Shown: positions 1 to 11,106, counted from the stretch's first letter. The stretch: 64,000 bases of DNA from Rhizomicrobium electricum (GCF_011762045.1 NZ_JAASQS010000009.1:269020-333019), one strand, 5' to 3'. Notes: generated from the sequence alone by a model not told the origin. Program-made: numbers and translations.

Positions 1-147
1 GCGCTGGTACGCACGCTAACCGGATTTTCCCGCACCTATACGATGGCGCGGGAACGCGATCTGCATCATGCCTTCCTCGCCGCGCGCAATATCCCCTGCG
101 CCGAGGCGGTCCATGCCGCCGAGGGCATCGACAGCATCCTGTTTTAG
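1..147 (+). CDS. C-terminal end of an unidentified protein (partial)
   Basis: An open frame enters from the left edge and ends at a TAG at 145-147, giving 48 visible residues that end in GIDSILF. It converges with cheB, whose stop lies only 4 nt further on. Too little is present to name a family. I infer it is real from the tight convergent arrangement and from a composition like its neighbours; a chance open frame is possible. Confidence 0.45.
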   Translation, partial: ALVRTLTGFSRTYTMARERDLHHAFLAARNIPCAEAVHAAEGIDSILF

Positions 148-151
148 GCGA

Positions 152-1258
152 TCAGGCCCTGACCGATTGCGGCTCCGCCGGCACGGCGCGCAGGATTTCC
201 CGCGCAATATCCGGCAGCGCAACGACGCGATCGACGCAACCGCGGGCGATAGCTTCCTTGGGCATGCCGAACACGATGGAGGTCGCCTCGTCCTGGGCGA
301 TGGTGAAGGCACCGGCCTGTTTCATCTCGCCAAGCCCGCGGGCCCCATCGTCGCCCATGCCGGTCATGATGACGCCGACCGCGTTGGCGCCGGCCGCATT
401 CGCCGCCGAACGGAACAGGACATCGACCGACGGGCGATGGCGCGATACCAGCGGCCCCTCGCGCACTTCGACATGATAGCGCGCGCCGCTGCGGACCAGC
501 AGCGTATGGAAATTGCCCGGCGCGATCAGGACGCGGCCGCGCAGGACCGCATCGCCGTTCTCCGCCTCTTTCACTTCCATCTCGCAGAGATCGTTCAAGC
601 GCTTGGCAAACGAGGTGGTGAACTTCTCCGGCATATGCTGGACGATGACGATGCCGGGAGTCGCGGCCGGGAGCATTTCCAGCACCACCCGCAGCGATTC
701 CGTACCGCCGGTCGAGGCGCCGATGCAGATCACGCTCTCGGTGGTCTTCGCCATGGCGTGACTGCGGGGCGGCGGCAGCATGACGTCGGCGGAGAGCTTC
801 TTTTCGGGCTCGTGCGAGCTGGTTTTCTGGCGGCTGCGCAACGCGCCGAGCCGGGCCTTGGCGGCGGCCTTCACGGAGTCGCAAATGTGAATCTTGGCTT
901 CGGCCAGATGTTCGGCGACGCCGACATTCGGCTTCAGGATGATGTCGACCGCACCGGCCTCGAGCGCCTGCAACAGGGTCTGGGAACCGGATTCCACCAG
1001 CGACGAGCACATCACGACCGGAATCGGATGCTGTGCCATCAGCTTCCTGAGGAAGGTGATGCCATCCATCCGCGGCATCTCGACGTCGAGCATGATGACG
1101 TCCGGCACCTGCTCGGAAATCTTGCGCGCGGCGACGAAAGGATCGGAGGCGACGGCAATGACCTTGATGTTCGGATCGCTTTCCAGAACGGAGGTCAGGG
1201 TCTGCCGCACCGTGGCGGAATCGTCGACGATGAGAACTTTGATCTTGCCTGACGTCAT
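152..1258 (-). CDS. cheB: CheB chemotaxis response regulator / protein-glutamate methylesterase
   Basis: The 368-aa protein removes methyl groups from MCP glutamates (and can deamidate glutamines) when phosphorylated by CheA. The receiver domain spans about residues 5-125, with acidic residues D12/D13 and phospho-acceptor D58 ([11 protein letters not shown]). The methylesterase domain runs from about 173 to 360. It has the GASTGG nucleophile motif with Ser182, His208 in QHMP, and the catalytic-Asp motif GMGDDGARG near 300. It is the last gene of the operon, 3 nt after cheR. Length and domain order are normal for the family. Confidence 0.97.
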   Translation of the reverse strand: MTSGKIKVLIVDDSATVRQTLTSVLESDPNIKVIAVASDPFVAARKISEQVPDVIMLDVEMPRMDGITFLRKLMAQHPIPVVMCSSLVESGSQTLLQALEAGAVDIILKPNVGVAEHLAEAKIHICDSVKAAAKARLGALRSRQKTSSHEPEKKLSADVMLPPPRSHAMAKTTESVICIGASTGGTESLRVVLEMLPAATPGIVIVQHMPEKFTTSFAKRLNDLCEMEVKEAENGDAVLRGRVLIAPGNFHTLLVRSGARYHVEVREGPLVSRHRPSVDVLFRSAANAAGANAVGVIMTGMGDDGARGLGEMKQAGAFTIAQDEATSIVFGMPKEAIARGCVDRVVALPDIAREILRAVPAEPQSVRA

Positions 1259-1261
1259 GGG

Positions 1262-2137
1262 CTACTTCCGGCGGAAGATCGTGTTGGCAACCATCTGCAG
1301 CGGAAGTTTGGCGCCGGCCAGGGACTCGGAATGACCGAGGAACAGATAGCCGCCGGGCCGCAAATGATCGCAAAGCTTGGCTAGCACGCAGTCCTGGGTC
1401 GGCCGGTCGAAATAGATCAGCACGTTGCGCAGGAAGATGATGTCGTGATCCCGGTCGAAGGGATAGCGGTCGTCCATCAGGTTCAAGCGGTGGAAGGAGA
1501 CTTTGCTGCGCAAGGCGGAGGAGATCAGGATCTCGTTCCGCGCCGGATTTTTCGGCACCAGGACATAGCGCTTGCGGAATTCTTCCGGGATCGGATCGAT
1601 CATGGTGCGCGGAAACAGACCGGCATAGCCCTTCTGCAGGACGTCGGTCGATACGTCGGTCGCCAGGATCGAATAGTCGAAACGGCCATGGAAGAAATCG
1701 TCCACAACCATGGCGGTCGTATACGCCTCCGCGCCCGTCGAGCATGCCGCGCTCCAGATCTTGGCACCGCGACGACCTTCGGCGGCCCAAGCGGGCATCA
1801 CATGTTCCTGCATGAACACGTAGTGCGCCGGTTCGCGGAAAAAATCCGTTTTGTTGGTGGTAACGGCATCGATGAAGTACGGCACTTCCGGCTCCGCCGC
1901 CGCACTGCCGCCGAGCAGAAAGTCGCAGTAGTCGTTGATGTCGGCGATGTCGAGCGCGCGCATGCGCCGCCTCAACCGCCCATCGACCATACTGCGCTTC
2001 TTCTCGGTCAGCTTGATGCCGCAGACGCTATAGACAAATGTGCAAAGCTTGCGGAAGTTCTTCTCGCTGAGACCGTAACCGCTTGGTCTCGCGGATGATG
2101 CCGAAGTTGTCGTCGCCAATGCCGTTCCACCCATCAC
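1262..2137 (-). CDS. cheR: CheR chemotaxis protein methyltransferase
   Basis: The 291-aa S-adenosylmethionine-dependent methyltransferase adds methyl groups to MCP glutamates. The N-terminal helical CheR domain (about 20-95) precedes the catalytic domain. That domain shows the SAM-binding segment KIWSAACSTGAEAYT near 145 and the conserved FLRNVLIYFD near 235. The C-terminal LGHSESL motif is typical of CheR. It lies between cheW (10 nt upstream) and cheB. Two ATGs are adjacent at the start and I use the first. No TPR or other fusion is seen. Confidence 0.96.
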   Translation of the reverse strand: MMGGTALATTTSASSARPSGYGLSEKNFRKLCTFVYSVCGIKLTEKKRSMVDGRLRRRMRALDIADINDYCDFLLGGSAAAEPEVPYFIDAVTTNKTDFFREPAHYVFMQEHVMPAWAAEGRRGAKIWSAACSTGAEAYTTAMVVDDFFHGRFDYSILATDVSTDVLQKGYAGLFPRTMIDPIPEEFRKRYVLVPKNPARNEILISSALRSKVSFHRLNLMDDRYPFDRDHDIIFLRNVLIYFDRPTQDCVLAKLCDHLRPGGYLFLGHSESLAGAKLPLQMVANTIFRRK

Positions 2138-2147
2138 GTTTGTGCTC

Positions 2148-2633
2148 CTAGGCTGCTTTGGCGGCCGACGAAGCGAGGATCGCTACGTCCGCCGTCAGCA
2201 GTTTTGACAGATTGAACAGAACGACGAAGCCGCTCTCGCGGCGCACGACGCCGGCGATGTAGTCGGACCGCCAGGCAACGCCCACGTCGGGCGCGCCTTC
2301 GATCTGATCGTCGGCAAAGGTTGCCACTTCCAGTACGCGGTCGGCGACCAGACCGAGGGCCAGCGTGCGGTCCGCGAGCGGCACATCGAGGACCATGATC
2401 CGCGTTGCCGAGTCCGGCGGCACCTTCGCCATGCCGAGCTTGGAACGCAGATCGATCACCGGCGTGCCGCGGCCGCGCACGTCGATCAGGCCGAGCAGAT
2501 AGTCGGGCCCCTCCGGGATGCGGAAGCTGTCGCGGTAGTCGAGGATCTCGCGAACCATCGACACCGGAACCGCGAATACTTCCGCCCCGAGGCACAACGT
2601 CACGAATTGGGATTCATGCGTCGCAGCTTGCAT
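2148..2633 (-). CDS. cheW: CheW coupling protein, copy 1
   Basis: This 161-aa protein links MCP receptors to CheA. It consists of a single CheW domain with the usual SMVREILDY, LIDVRGRGTPVIDL and LVADRVLEV segments. I start it at the ATG at 2631-2633 (MQAATHESQF), one base past the stop of the upstream MCP, which suggests translational coupling; a longer frame would run into the MCP. From residue 1 to about 140 it is almost identical in DNA to the second cheW at 6663-7169, and only the C-terminal tails differ. Confidence 0.94.
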   Translation of the reverse strand: MQAATHESQFVTLCLGAEVFAVPVSMVREILDYRDSFRIPEGPDYLLGLIDVRGRGTPVIDLRSKLGMAKVPPDSATRIMVLDVPLADRTLALGLVADRVLEVATFADDQIEGAPDVGVAWRSDYIAGVVRRESGFVVLFNLSKLLTADVAILASSAAKAA

Positions 2634-2637
2634 ATCA
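2208..2637 (-). repeat. Duplicated cheW segment, copy A (partner at 6742-7175)
   Basis: This stretch matches 6742-7175 almost base for base, with only scattered substitutions. It covers most of cheW and the last bases of the preceding MCP. The two copies lie in the same orientation about 4.5 kb apart and flank MCP1 and the porin gene. Confidence 0.9.
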
Positions 2638-4914
2638 GGCGTACTCCTTGAACCCGTCATCTTCGGTGCGGCCGTTCGACATGTCGATTGCAAAACCTTT
2701 CGCCCTCGCCTGCTGTTCGGCCACGGCAGCGGCGCCGCGGTTGACCTTGCCGGCCCCGGATTTCACGATCTGCTTGGCACCCGCACGCGCAACCGGCATC
2801 CGCTTGACCGGCGTCTTCGCCTGCGCTTGGCCGTCCGCTTCATCGGTGCGGAAATAAGCGATGGAGGCCTGCAGCTCTTCCGACTGCGAGGCGAGCTCTT
2901 CGCTGGTCGCTGCCATCTCCTCGGAGGCCGACGCATTCTGCTGGGTGACCTTGTCGAGCTGCTGCAGGGCTTCGTTGATCTGCGAGGCGCCGATGTCCTG
3001 CTCGCGGCAAGCCGCAGAGATTTCCGCAACCAGTTCGGCCGTCTTGCGGATGTCCGGTACCAGCTTGGCCAGCATTTCGCCGGCCGACTGCGCGGCGCGA
3101 ACGGTTTCGCCCGACAACCCGCTGATCTCGGCCGCCGCCGTCTGGCTGCGTTCGGCCAGCTTGCGCACTTCCGACGCCACCACGGCAAAGCCTTTGCCGT
3201 GCTCGCCGGCCCTCGCCGCTTCCACCGCCGCGTTCAGAGCGAGCAAGTCGGTCTGGCGGGCGATTTCCTGCACGATGGTGATCTTTTCGGCGATGGTCTG
3301 CATCGCGTTGACCGCCTTGTTGACCGCATCGCCCGAAGCCTCGGCATCCTTGGCCGACTGCTTGGAGATCTTCTCGGTCTGGGCGGCGTTGTCGGCGTTC
3401 TGCTTGATGTTGGAGGCCATCTCTTCCATCGAAGCCGACGCTTCTTCGGTCGAGGCCGCCTGTTCGGTCGCACCCTGGCTCATCTGCTCGACATTGGCCG
3501 ACAATTCCTGGCTGCCCGACGAGACGTTATTGGCGGCGGCGAATGCATCGCTCACCACACCGCGCAAGCGCCCGACCATGCTCTCGAGCGCCTGAACCAT
3601 CACGTCGACGTCCGATCTCGGCTTCGGGCTCACCGTCAGATCGCCGCCGGCGATCCGGTTGGCCATTTCGCCAACGTCGCGCAAGGAATGCGTGAGGGTC
3701 TTCACGGCAGCCGCCAGCTTGTCGGCCTCCGAACGCAACTTGGGCTCGTAGGACAAGTCGCCCTTGGCCATATTCTCCATAACGTTGGAGATGTGCTGCT
3801 CGACTTTCCACAGATCGTGGCAGCTCTTGCCGATGGTATCCTTGTCCGACAGGATGCGCGGTTCCACCGAGAAATCGCCGACCGACATTTTCTCGACAAA
3901 AGCCGCCAGCTTGTGCTGACGATCCATCATTCTGTCGAGCGAGATCAGCAGAATGTCGCGGTCGGAACGCTTCTCCGGAACATACGAGAGATCGCCGATC
4001 GCAGCGAGTTCCATTCCAGCCGCGATTTTGCGCTCCGATATGACGACTTCCCGGAGAGCCTTTCCAAGCACGTCTTTATCAGACAGGATTTTCGGCTCTT
4101 CCGAGAGATCGCCAGCCGAAATCTTGTGCGACACGGCGGTGATATTTCTCAGGTGCGATCTCAGACCGTCGACGGACTTGATGAGATCCTTGATCTCGTC
4201 ATTGAGCTTATAGGAAATCTCGTTATCGAGATCGCCGATCGCCATAGCGCCCGTCGCGGCACCGATCTTCTTCAGACCCATCATGATGCTGTAGACGATC
4301 CAGCTCACGAATGTCGCGGTCACCAGCAGAGCGACGACCGCCGCAATGATCATCGAGTTGCGGGTTCCGACGTATTCCTCATGCGCGATGGCTTTCGAGG
4401 CCGCCATGTCCTGCTTGGCGACCGCGACCGCCTCCTGTGCGTCTTTGATGATCGCCTTGAACACCGGCGTCATCGGCCCAAAGACGAGCTGGGATGCCTT
4501 GTCCCTCTGGCCACCCAGGACGTATTCGCGGAACTTCGGACCGTACATCCTCAGCGTCTCGGCCTGGATTTCCATGTCCTGATAGGTGGCGCGGTCCTTG
4601 TCCGTTGCGAGGTTCCTGGCCTCCGCAATGGCCGCCTCGAAATTCTTGGCGAAGCCGCGGACGTCCGTGTTGTAACCCTGCACCTTCTGGGCGTCCGTCT
4701 CGATGATCATGTTCTTATAGAGACGATTGATTTCCATCAGGTTGTAAAGAAGGTCTCCGCTCAGCTCGACGCGTTTGGCCGGCCCAGCCATCACCAGCCC
4801 CAACCGATCGTTGAGCGACGACAAGCTTTGGACGGCGACTGCGGACAGGCAGGCCAGCGTGGCGGCAATCAGCCCGAAGCAGAGCACAAACCTCAATTTG
4901 ACGGAGAAACGCAT
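2635..4914 (-). CDS. Methyl-accepting chemotaxis protein MCP1 (periplasmic sensor, about 6 HAMP-like repeats)
   Basis: The 759-aa receptor has a transmembrane helix at about 9-30 and a helical periplasmic sensor of the four-helix-bundle MCP type to about 190. A second transmembrane helix follows at about 190-212. Next come about six HAMP-like units marked by GDL/GDF...SDKD motifs, then the MCP signalling domain with its highly conserved hairpin ([20 protein letters not shown]). The tail after residue about 720 is shared with the other three MCPs and ends in GFKEYA. Its stop is 1 nt from the cheW start. The ligand cannot be told from sequence. Confidence 0.94.
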   Translation of the reverse strand: MRFSVKLRFVLCFGLIAATLACLSAVAVQSLSSLNDRLGLVMAGPAKRVELSGDLLYNLMEINRLYKNMIIETDAQKVQGYNTDVRGFAKNFEAAIAEARNLATDKDRATYQDMEIQAETLRMYGPKFREYVLGGQRDKASQLVFGPMTPVFKAIIKDAQEAVAVAKQDMAASKAIAHEEYVGTRNSMIIAAVVALLVTATFVSWIVYSIMMGLKKIGAATGAMAIGDLDNEISYKLNDEIKDLIKSVDGLRSHLRNITAVSHKISAGDLSEEPKILSDKDVLGKALREVVISERKIAAGMELAAIGDLSYVPEKRSDRDILLISLDRMMDRQHKLAAFVEKMSVGDFSVEPRILSDKDTIGKSCHDLWKVEQHISNVMENMAKGDLSYEPKLRSEADKLAAAVKTLTHSLRDVGEMANRIAGGDLTVSPKPRSDVDVMVQALESMVGRLRGVVSDAFAAANNVSSGSQELSANVEQMSQGATEQAASTEEASASMEEMASNIKQNADNAAQTEKISKQSAKDAEASGDAVNKAVNAMQTIAEKITIVQEIARQTDLLALNAAVEAARAGEHGKGFAVVASEVRKLAERSQTAAAEISGLSGETVRAAQSAGEMLAKLVPDIRKTAELVAEISAACREQDIGASQINEALQQLDKVTQQNASASEEMAATSEELASQSEELQASIAYFRTDEADGQAQAKTPVKRMPVARAGAKQIVKSGAGKVNRGAAAVAEQQARAKGFAIDMSNGRTEDDGFKEYA

Positions 4915-5012
4915 GACAAATCCTCGTATGCAAACTTTGCTGTGACAGTGGTCGGTCCCGTTGCAGCGTCACACGGACGATCGTCCATATCGCGCTGCAA
5001 TGGGATCAGGGA
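4915..5012. other. 98-bp gap between MCP1 and the porin gene
   Basis: I see no gene, strong hairpin or clear promoter here. It separates the porin stop from the MCP1 start on the minus strand and could hold a promoter for MCP1-cheW-cheR-cheB. Confidence 0.4.
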
Positions 5013-6638
5013 TCAGAAGGCGACCTGTAGACGGATTGCGGCGGCGCTGTAGCTCTGGCCGACAGCGACGGCGGGAAGATCCGGAGTGGATGCCGAGACG
5101 ACGGGTCCAGGAACCTGGGTTCGATCGGATTCGACGTACAGATAGTTGAACAACAGACGGATGGTGCTGACCGGGTACCAGTTGAGACCGACGGTCGCGA
5201 TCCGCTGATTGCCGCCGCGCACGGTATTGTAGAACGTGTAGGTCTTCTGGCTGCCGCTCCATCCGGTCACGACGGCGTCGGCGCTGTTCTCGTGACTGTT
5301 GAGATTCAGCGTCGAGTAACGGGCGGCCAGTTCCCACGCGCCCCATCCGCCATCCTTCAGGGAGAGCGGGTGGAACGGCTTTGGATTGCCGAAAGCGCTC
5401 GTCGCTTTGATGAAAGGCTTGCTTTCGCCGGTCAGAACCCAGCTTGCCTGCACGTACCAGCCGTGGAAGTCGTTGTTGCCGGGGCGGACCGTCTGTGCCG
5501 CGTAGGTGGACGGTGCCGTGTAGACGTTGTAGGCGATGGGCGCGCGGTCGACCTGATAGAGGTAGTATGCCGACTGGACATAGAAGTTCTTCCAGTTCCC
5601 CGCCGTTTCCATGCCGGCGCTGGTCACATGATTGGCCGACAGGCTGCCCGTGTTGACGAGCTTCGTTGCCGTCGAGTCGACGGTCAGTTCCGGAAAATCG
5701 CCCAGCGTGAAACAATGCAGAGCCGTTCCGCCAGGCGTGGTCTGCTGCGTATCCTGTCCGCCCGCGACCATATCCGGCAGCTTGAAGACGTGAAGGAAAT
5801 TGCCGCCGACGATGAGGTGCTGGTCGCGTTCCTGATCGGCATAGGCCAGATAGGACAAGCGCCCGACGACCGCCATCTGTTCGTCGAACACGGCTGAGTC
5901 CTGCACCTTGCCGCCCGAGTAGGACAGCGCCGCAAACAGCCGGTCACCGGCATACGCGACCGTAACACCTGCCCGTCCCTCGGCACCGGCAATATTGCGC
6001 TGCAGGTTGGACGACGAATTGCGCTCGATGAACATCAAATCCGCCGGGCTGGTGCCGTCCTCGATGCTGGACGGCGGCGCGATCGCACCGGCCCGGATCG
6101 TCAGCGGCCCAAAACCGTCATACTGCACATAGGAGTATAAGATGCTGCCGGGCGTTTCGATCGCGGAGTTGCCGAAGTTGTAGAGCAACAGATACGACCA
6201 ATTGCCGAACATCTTGCCTTTCACGCCGATCGCGGAGCGCCGGATGTTGGTGCCGCTGGACAAGTCGGGTCCATAGGACGGCCCCAGCGTCGTCGCGCGG
6301 TGGCCTTGCATATAGTAGCCATAGTCGACCTGCATCAGGCCGGTCAGGGATATGGCGAACGAGTTGTCATCCGAGCTGATCGTCGGAGAGCCGTTGACCA
6401 GAGACACACGAACCGCGGTGTCCTTCTTCTTCTCCACCGCGTATTGTTCCTGAAACGCAGCGAGTTTGCGCTGCATCTCGTCGACTTTGTCGTTCGACGA
6501 CTTCTTGAGATTGTCGAACTGCGACTGCATTTCCTGGATTTGACGCTGCAGATCCTGCGTGTCGCTCTGCGAAGCAGCTTGAGCCGACGGCACCAGGGCG
6601 ACCAGAAGAGATAGAACGAGCGTTACTCGGGATGACAT
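5013..6638 (-). CDS. Outer-membrane porin with N-terminal coiled coil (OprO/OprP-like)
   Basis: The 541-aa protein has a signal peptide (about 1-21, ending AQA). A charged coiled-coil stretch at about 25-70 (QRQIQEMQSQFDNLKK) follows, then a long beta-strand-rich region ending in a terminal phenylalanine (QVAF), typical of outer-membrane beta barrels. The layout matches the phosphate-selective porin O/P superfamily; substrate specificity is not readable. It lies inside the chemotaxis operon, downstream of the second cheW and upstream of MCP1, an unusual position. A link to chemoeffector uptake is inference. Confidence 0.8.
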   Translation of the reverse strand: MSSRVTLVLSLLVALVPSAQAASQSDTQDLQRQIQEMQSQFDNLKKSSNDKVDEMQRKLAAFQEQYAVEKKKDTAVRVSLVNGSPTISSDDNSFAISLTGLMQVDYGYYMQGHRATTLGPSYGPDLSSGTNIRRSAIGVKGKMFGNWSYLLLYNFGNSAIETPGSILYSYVQYDGFGPLTIRAGAIAPPSSIEDGTSPADLMFIERNSSSNLQRNIAGAEGRAGVTVAYAGDRLFAALSYSGGKVQDSAVFDEQMAVVGRLSYLAYADQERDQHLIVGGNFLHVFKLPDMVAGGQDTQQTTPGGTALHCFTLGDFPELTVDSTATKLVNTGSLSANHVTSAGMETAGNWKNFYVQSAYYLYQVDRAPIAYNVYTAPSTYAAQTVRPGNNDFHGWYVQASWVLTGESKPFIKATSAFGNPKPFHPLSLKDGGWGAWELAARYSTLNLNSHENSADAVVTGWSGSQKTYTFYNTVRGGNQRIATVGLNWYPVSTIRLLFNYLYVESDRTQVPGPVVSASTPDLPAVAVGQSYSAAAIRLQVAF

Positions 6639-6662
6639 GAAAGAAACCTTTGGTGATGTGAG

Positions 6663-7169
6663 CTAGGCCGCCGAACGAAGCTTGACGTCCGACGGATTGT
6701 TGATGGCGCAGAGCGATGCCATGTCTGCCGTGAGGAGATTCGACAGATTGAACAGAACGACGAAGCCGCTCTCGCGGCGCACAACGCCGGCGATGTAGTC
6801 GGACCGCCAGGCAACGCCCACGTCGGGCGCGCCTTCGATCTGATCGTCGGCGAAGGTTGCCACTTCCAGCACCCGGTCGGCGACCAAGCCCAGGGCCAGC
6901 GTGCGGTCCGCGAGCGGCACATCGAGGACCATGATCCGCGTTGCCGAGTCCGGCGGCACCTTCGCCATGCCGAGCTTGGAGCGTAGATCGATCACCGGCG
7001 TGCCGCGGCCGCGCACGTCGATCAGGCCGAGCAGATAGTCGGGCCCTTCCGGGATGCGGAAGCTGTCGCGGTAGTCGAGGATCTCGCGAACCATCGACAC
7101 CGGCACCGCGAACACTTCCGCTCCGAGGCACAACGTCACGAATTGGGATTCATGCGTCGCAGTTTGCAT
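6663..7169 (-). CDS. cheW: CheW coupling protein, copy 2
   Basis: This 168-aa single CheW-domain protein has the same SMVREILDY and LIDVRGRGTPVIDL segments as copy 1. I start it at the ATG at 7167-7169, one base from the stop of MCP2, reproducing the MCP-cheW junction seen at 2633/2635. It diverges from copy 1 only after about residue 145, where the tail reads ASLCAINNPSDVKL. It probably arose by recent duplication or has been homogenised by gene conversion. Confidence 0.94.
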   Translation of the reverse strand: MQTATHESQFVTLCLGAEVFAVPVSMVREILDYRDSFRIPEGPDYLLGLIDVRGRGTPVIDLRSKLGMAKVPPDSATRIMVLDVPLADRTLALGLVADRVLEVATFADDQIEGAPDVGVAWRSDYIAGVVRRESGFVVLFNLSNLLTADMASLCAINNPSDVKLRSAA

Positions 7170-7175
7170 ATCAGG
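6742..7175 (-). repeat. Duplicated cheW segment, copy B (partner at 2208-2637)
   Basis: This direct-repeat partner of 2208-2637 is almost identical in sequence, including the MCP-cheW junction. Confidence 0.9.
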
Positions 7176-8994
7176 CGTACTCCTTGAACCCGTCCTCGTC
7201 GGTGCGGCTGTTCGACAGATCGAGCGCAAAGCCTTTCGCACGCGCCTGCTGTTCGGCGACCGCACTGGCACCGCGGTTGAGCTTGCCCGGAGCCTTTGCA
7301 AGCTTGGCGGCGGGCTTGACGTTCATATGGGCGACCGATGTGTGCTTGGCGGAGACTTGAACCGATTTCGCCTGCCCCTGCCCCGTATTGTCGGTGCGGA
7401 AATAGGCGATGGAGGCCTGCAGCTCCTCGGCCTGCGAGGCGAGTTCCTCGCTGGTCGCCGACATTTCCTCGGACGCCGAGGCGTTCTGCTGGGTAACCTT
7501 ATCGAGCTGCTGGATGGCTTCGTTGATCTGCGACGCGCCGATGTCCTGCTCGCGGCAAGCCGCAGAAATCTCCGACACCAGTTCCGCCGTCTTGCGGATA
7601 TCGGGCACCAGCTTCATCAACATTTCGCCGGCCGACTGCGCCGCCCGGACGGTTTCGCCGGAAAGTCCGCTGATCTCGGTGGCCGCGGTCTGGCTGCGTT
7701 CGGCGAGCTTGCGCACTTCCGACGCAACGACCGCAAACCCCTTGCCGTGCTCGCCGGCGCGGGCCGCTTCGACGGCCGCGTTCAGAGCCAGCAAATCGGT
7801 CTGACGGGCGATTTCCTGCACGATGGTGATCTTTTCGGCGATGGTCTGCATCGCGCTGACCGCCTTGTTGACGGCCTCGCCGCTCGCCTCGGCATCCTTG
7901 GCCGACTGCTTGGATATCTTTTCGGTCTGGGCGGCGTTGTCGGCGTTCTGCTTGATGTTGGACGCCATCTCTTCCATCGACGCGGAGGCTTCTTCGGCCG
8001 AAGACGCCTGTTCGGTCGCACCCTGGCTCATCTGTTCCGAGGTGGCCGACAGTTCCTGGCTGCCCGACGAAACGTTGTTGGCGGCGGCGACGGCGTCGCT
8101 CACCACGCTGCGCAGACGCTCGACCATGCTTTCCAGCGCCTTGCCCAGCTTGTCCTTCTCCGACAGCGGCTTGGGCTGAACGGTGAGATCGCCGCCGGCG
8201 ATCTTGTCGGCCAGACCCGCGGTGTTGCGCAGGTTGGCGGTCATCACGTTGACGGAGTCGACGACATCCTTGATTTCGTCATTGGTCTTGACGTCGATGT
8301 GCTGCTCGAGATCGCCGATCGCGACGGCCTGCGCCATCAGGTTGATCTTCTTGAGGCCGGTGTTGATCGAGATCATCACCCAGGCGGCAGAGGAAATCGC
8401 CAGAACCAACGCCAAGATCACCACGCCGATCAGAACGCGGCGGGTAGCCTGGTAGGAATCCTCGGCATCCGTCTCGGCCTGCTTCAACTGCGTGCGGGTC
8501 ATCTCGACCAGATCGTCGGTTTCCGCCGTGATCGCATTGTTGGCCTTGCGCAAATCACCGAACGACAGCGCGGTCGCTTCCGCATCCTTGCCCTCGAGGG
8601 CGAGCTGACGCAGTTTGGTATCGAGCGACTTGAACGTGTCCCAGCTGGCCCGGATCTCGTTGTATTTGAGCTTGCCTTTTTCCGAGGCAATGGCATCGCC
8701 GCGCGTGATAAACTCGTCGACTTCGCTGCGCAATTTCGTCAGCTTTTCGTCGTAGCCGCGGATTTCCTGCGCGTCCGACTCCAAGATCATGTTCTTCTGG
8801 GTACGGGCGATGTCCATGAACGAGTCATGAATGTTCAGCGCCACGTTCATGCGCTCCACCGGCCCGGCGATCATGGATTTCAGGGTGTCATTGAGCGATG
8901 AAAGGCTGTTAACGGCAACAAAGGCAGCTACCAGAAGCATCGTGGCGATGAGCCCGAATGTGACAGCCAATTTCAGTTTGATGGTGAAGCGCAT
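7171..8994 (-). CDS. Methyl-accepting chemotaxis protein MCP2 (classical, 2 HAMP-like units)
   Basis: The 607-aa receptor has a transmembrane helix at about 9-31 and a helical periplasmic domain of about 155 residues (four-helix-bundle type). A second transmembrane helix lies at about 187-210 and is followed by a HAMP domain and one further HAMP-like unit ([15 protein letters not shown]). The signalling domain is nearly identical to those of its three paralogues, and the C-terminus ends in GFKEYA. Its stop is one base from cheW copy 2. Among the four MCPs it has the most conventional architecture. Confidence 0.95.
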   Translation of the reverse strand: MRFTIKLKLAVTFGLIATMLLVAAFVAVNSLSSLNDTLKSMIAGPVERMNVALNIHDSFMDIARTQKNMILESDAQEIRGYDEKLTKLRSEVDEFITRGDAIASEKGKLKYNEIRASWDTFKSLDTKLRQLALEGKDAEATALSFGDLRKANNAITAETDDLVEMTRTQLKQAETDAEDSYQATRRVLIGVVILALVLAISSAAWVMISINTGLKKINLMAQAVAIGDLEQHIDVKTNDEIKDVVDSVNVMTANLRNTAGLADKIAGGDLTVQPKPLSEKDKLGKALESMVERLRSVVSDAVAAANNVSSGSQELSATSEQMSQGATEQASSAEEASASMEEMASNIKQNADNAAQTEKISKQSAKDAEASGEAVNKAVSAMQTIAEKITIVQEIARQTDLLALNAAVEAARAGEHGKGFAVVASEVRKLAERSQTAATEISGLSGETVRAAQSAGEMLMKLVPDIRKTAELVSEISAACREQDIGASQINEAIQQLDKVTQQNASASEEMSATSEELASQAEELQASIAYFRTDNTGQGQAKSVQVSAKHTSVAHMNVKPAAKLAKAPGKLNRGASAVAEQQARAKGFALDLSNSRTDEDGFKEYA

Positions 8995-9042
8995 TTCCCC
9001 CTCCTGGAGGTATCGGATTGGTGGACCAGAGGCAGCAACGCC

Positions 9043-11106
9043 TCACGCGTATTCCTTGAAGCCGTCGGTGTCCGACTGCCCCTGTGTCATATCGAGTGCA
9101 AATCCTTTGACCCGAGCCTGCTGCTCGGCGACCGTGCCGCGCGCCGCGGGCTTGCCGGACGTCTTCGCCATGGATTTGACCGTGGGCTTTCCGGCCGCTT
9201 TGACGGCCTTCTTATCGGGCGTACGGCTTTGGCGAGCTTCTCCGCCTGCCAGATCGGTGCGGAAATAGGCGATCGACGACTGCAGCTCTTCGGCCTGCGA
9301 TGCGAGCTCCTCGCTGGTCGCCGACATTTCCTCGGACGCCGAAGCGTTCTGCTGGGTAACCTTATCGAGCTGCTGGATGGCTTCGTTGATCTGCGAGGCG
9401 CCAATATCCTGCTCGCGACAGGCCGCAGAAATCTCCGACACCAGTTCCGCCGTCTTGCGGATATCGGGCACCAGCTTCATCAGCATTTCGCCGGCCGACT
9501 GCGCCGCACGGACGGTTTCGCCGGAAAGTCCGCTGATCTCGGTCGCCGCGGTCTGGCTGCGTTCGGCCAGCTTGCGCACTTCCGACGCCACAACCGCGAA
9601 CCCCTTGCCGTGTTCGCCGGCGCGGGCCGCTTCGACGGCCGCATTCAAGGCCAGAAGATCGGTCTGACGGGCAATCTCCTGCACGATGGTGATCTTTTCG
9701 GCGATGGTCTGCATTGCGCTGACCGCCTTGTTGACGGCCTCGCCGCTCGCCTCGGCATCCTTGGCCGATTGCTTGGAGATTTTCTCCGTCTGGGCGGCGT
9801 TGTCGGCGTTCTGCTTGATGTTGGAGGCCATCTGCTCCATCGAAGCCGAGGCTTCTTCGGCCGAAGACGCCTGCTCGGTCGCGCCCTGGCTGATCTGCTC
9901 GGCGGTGGCCGACAGTTCCTGGCTGCCCGAAGAAACGTTGTTGGAGGCCGCCGCGGCGTCGCCGACGACTCCGCGCAGGCGTTCGACCATCACGCGCAAG
10001 GCGTTGCCGATTTCGTCCTTTTCCGACTGGGCCTGGATATCGACGGTCAGATCGCCCTCGGCGATCTTCTCCGCCATCGACGCGATTTCGCGTAAGGTTT
10101 TCACCATCGCGATGAGCGCGATGACCAGCTTGTCGTCGTCCGAACGCATATGCGGGTCGTAGGACAGATCGCCGATGGCAATCTTGCCCATACCGGCCAC
10201 GACGCGGCGCTCGGCCGCGACGACCGCCGTCAATGCCTTGCCGAGCTCATCCTTCTCGGAATGGACGACCGGATCCTTGGTGAGATCGCCGACCGCAATG
10301 GCGTGCGCCACGATCGCGCTTTCCCGCAGCGAATGAACCATGTCGCGGATCGAAATGACGAGCTTGTCGCTCTCCGAACGCGGCTTGGGCTCGAACGACA
10401 GATCGCCTTGCGCGACCTGGATCATATCCTGCGTGATCTTCCGTTCCGTGGTCACCAGATCGGCGAGCGACTTGCCGATGACGTCGGCGTCCGAAAGCAC
10501 CTCCGGCGTCTTCGACAGATCGCCGGTGGCCATACGTTCGGCCAGCGCCGCGATATCGCGGAAGCGGTTCATCATCGCAACCAGCGATCCCGCCAGCTTG
10601 TCGCTCTCCGACCGCATCTTGGGCGCATACGACAGATCGCCGACCGCGGCCTTTTCGGTGCCGGCCGAAATGCGGCGCTCCGCGGCCAAAACCAGTTGCA
10701 GTGCCCTGCTGAGCGCATCCTTGTCAGACGCGGGGACGGGATCACGACTGAGATCGCCCACCGACATGCGGGTCACGACATCGGTCGTCGCCTTCAGGTG
10801 CGCGGCGATGCCGTTGAGCCCGTCGGCCAGGTCCTTGATCTCGTCATCGCTGCGGCGCTCGACCGCCAGATCGAGTTCGCCTTTCGCCAGCGACTGCACG
10901 GCTGCGCCGACCTGCTTCAAGCCGCCGGAAACCGTGCGCGTCGCCCAGATGCCTGCCGCCACAGCTACGACGGCGATCACGGCAGCAATGGAGCCGGAGA
11001 GGATGCCGCCGGTCATCCCGCCGAACGCGGTGGCCATCAACGTCATGGACAGAACCGCGATTAATCCAAAACACAACACAAAAGTCGTTTTGATGGTGAA
11101 CCGCAT
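9043..11106 (-). CDS. Poly-HAMP chemoreceptor MCP3 (8 HAMP-like units, no periplasmic sensor)
   Basis: The 687-aa protein has two transmembrane helices close together (about 9-30 and 33-55), leaving almost no periplasmic loop. About eight consecutive HAMP-like units of roughly 39 residues follow, each with a GDL...S.(K/S)D motif, and then the shared MCP signalling domain. After the signalling domain comes a Lys/Ala-rich linker and the common tail ending GFKEYA. With no external sensor it probably senses a membrane or cytoplasmic signal, or acts through other receptors in mixed arrays (inference). Confidence 0.93.
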   Translation of the reverse strand: MRFTIKTTFVLCFGLIAVLSMTLMATAFGGMTGGILSGSIAAVIAVVAVAAGIWATRTVSGGLKQVGAAVQSLAKGELDLAVERRSDDEIKDLADGLNGIAAHLKATTDVVTRMSVGDLSRDPVPASDKDALSRALQLVLAAERRISAGTEKAAVGDLSYAPKMRSESDKLAGSLVAMMNRFRDIAALAERMATGDLSKTPEVLSDADVIGKSLADLVTTERKITQDMIQVAQGDLSFEPKPRSESDKLVISIRDMVHSLRESAIVAHAIAVGDLTKDPVVHSEKDELGKALTAVVAAERRVVAGMGKIAIGDLSYDPHMRSDDDKLVIALIAMVKTLREIASMAEKIAEGDLTVDIQAQSEKDEIGNALRVMVERLRGVVGDAAAASNNVSSGSQELSATAEQISQGATEQASSAEEASASMEQMASNIKQNADNAAQTEKISKQSAKDAEASGEAVNKAVSAMQTIAEKITIVQEIARQTDLLALNAAVEAARAGEHGKGFAVVASEVRKLAERSQTAATEISGLSGETVRAAQSAGEMLMKLVPDIRKTAELVSEISAACREQDIGASQINEAIQQLDKVTQQNASASEEMSATSEELASQAEELQSSIAYFRTDLAGGEARQSRTPDKKAVKAAGKPTVKSMAKTSGKPAARGTVAEQQARVKGFALDMTQGQSDTDGFKEYA

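Noticed and set aside
2827..5052. 741-aa open frame on the plus strand opposite MCP1, and a 1402-aa frame at 11366-15574 opposite MCP4, cheW and cheA
   Set aside because: These are antisense shadows of GC-rich chemotaxis genes. Their translations are low-complexity His/Arg/Leu/Gly-rich and match no family, while the minus strand carries complete conserved domains.
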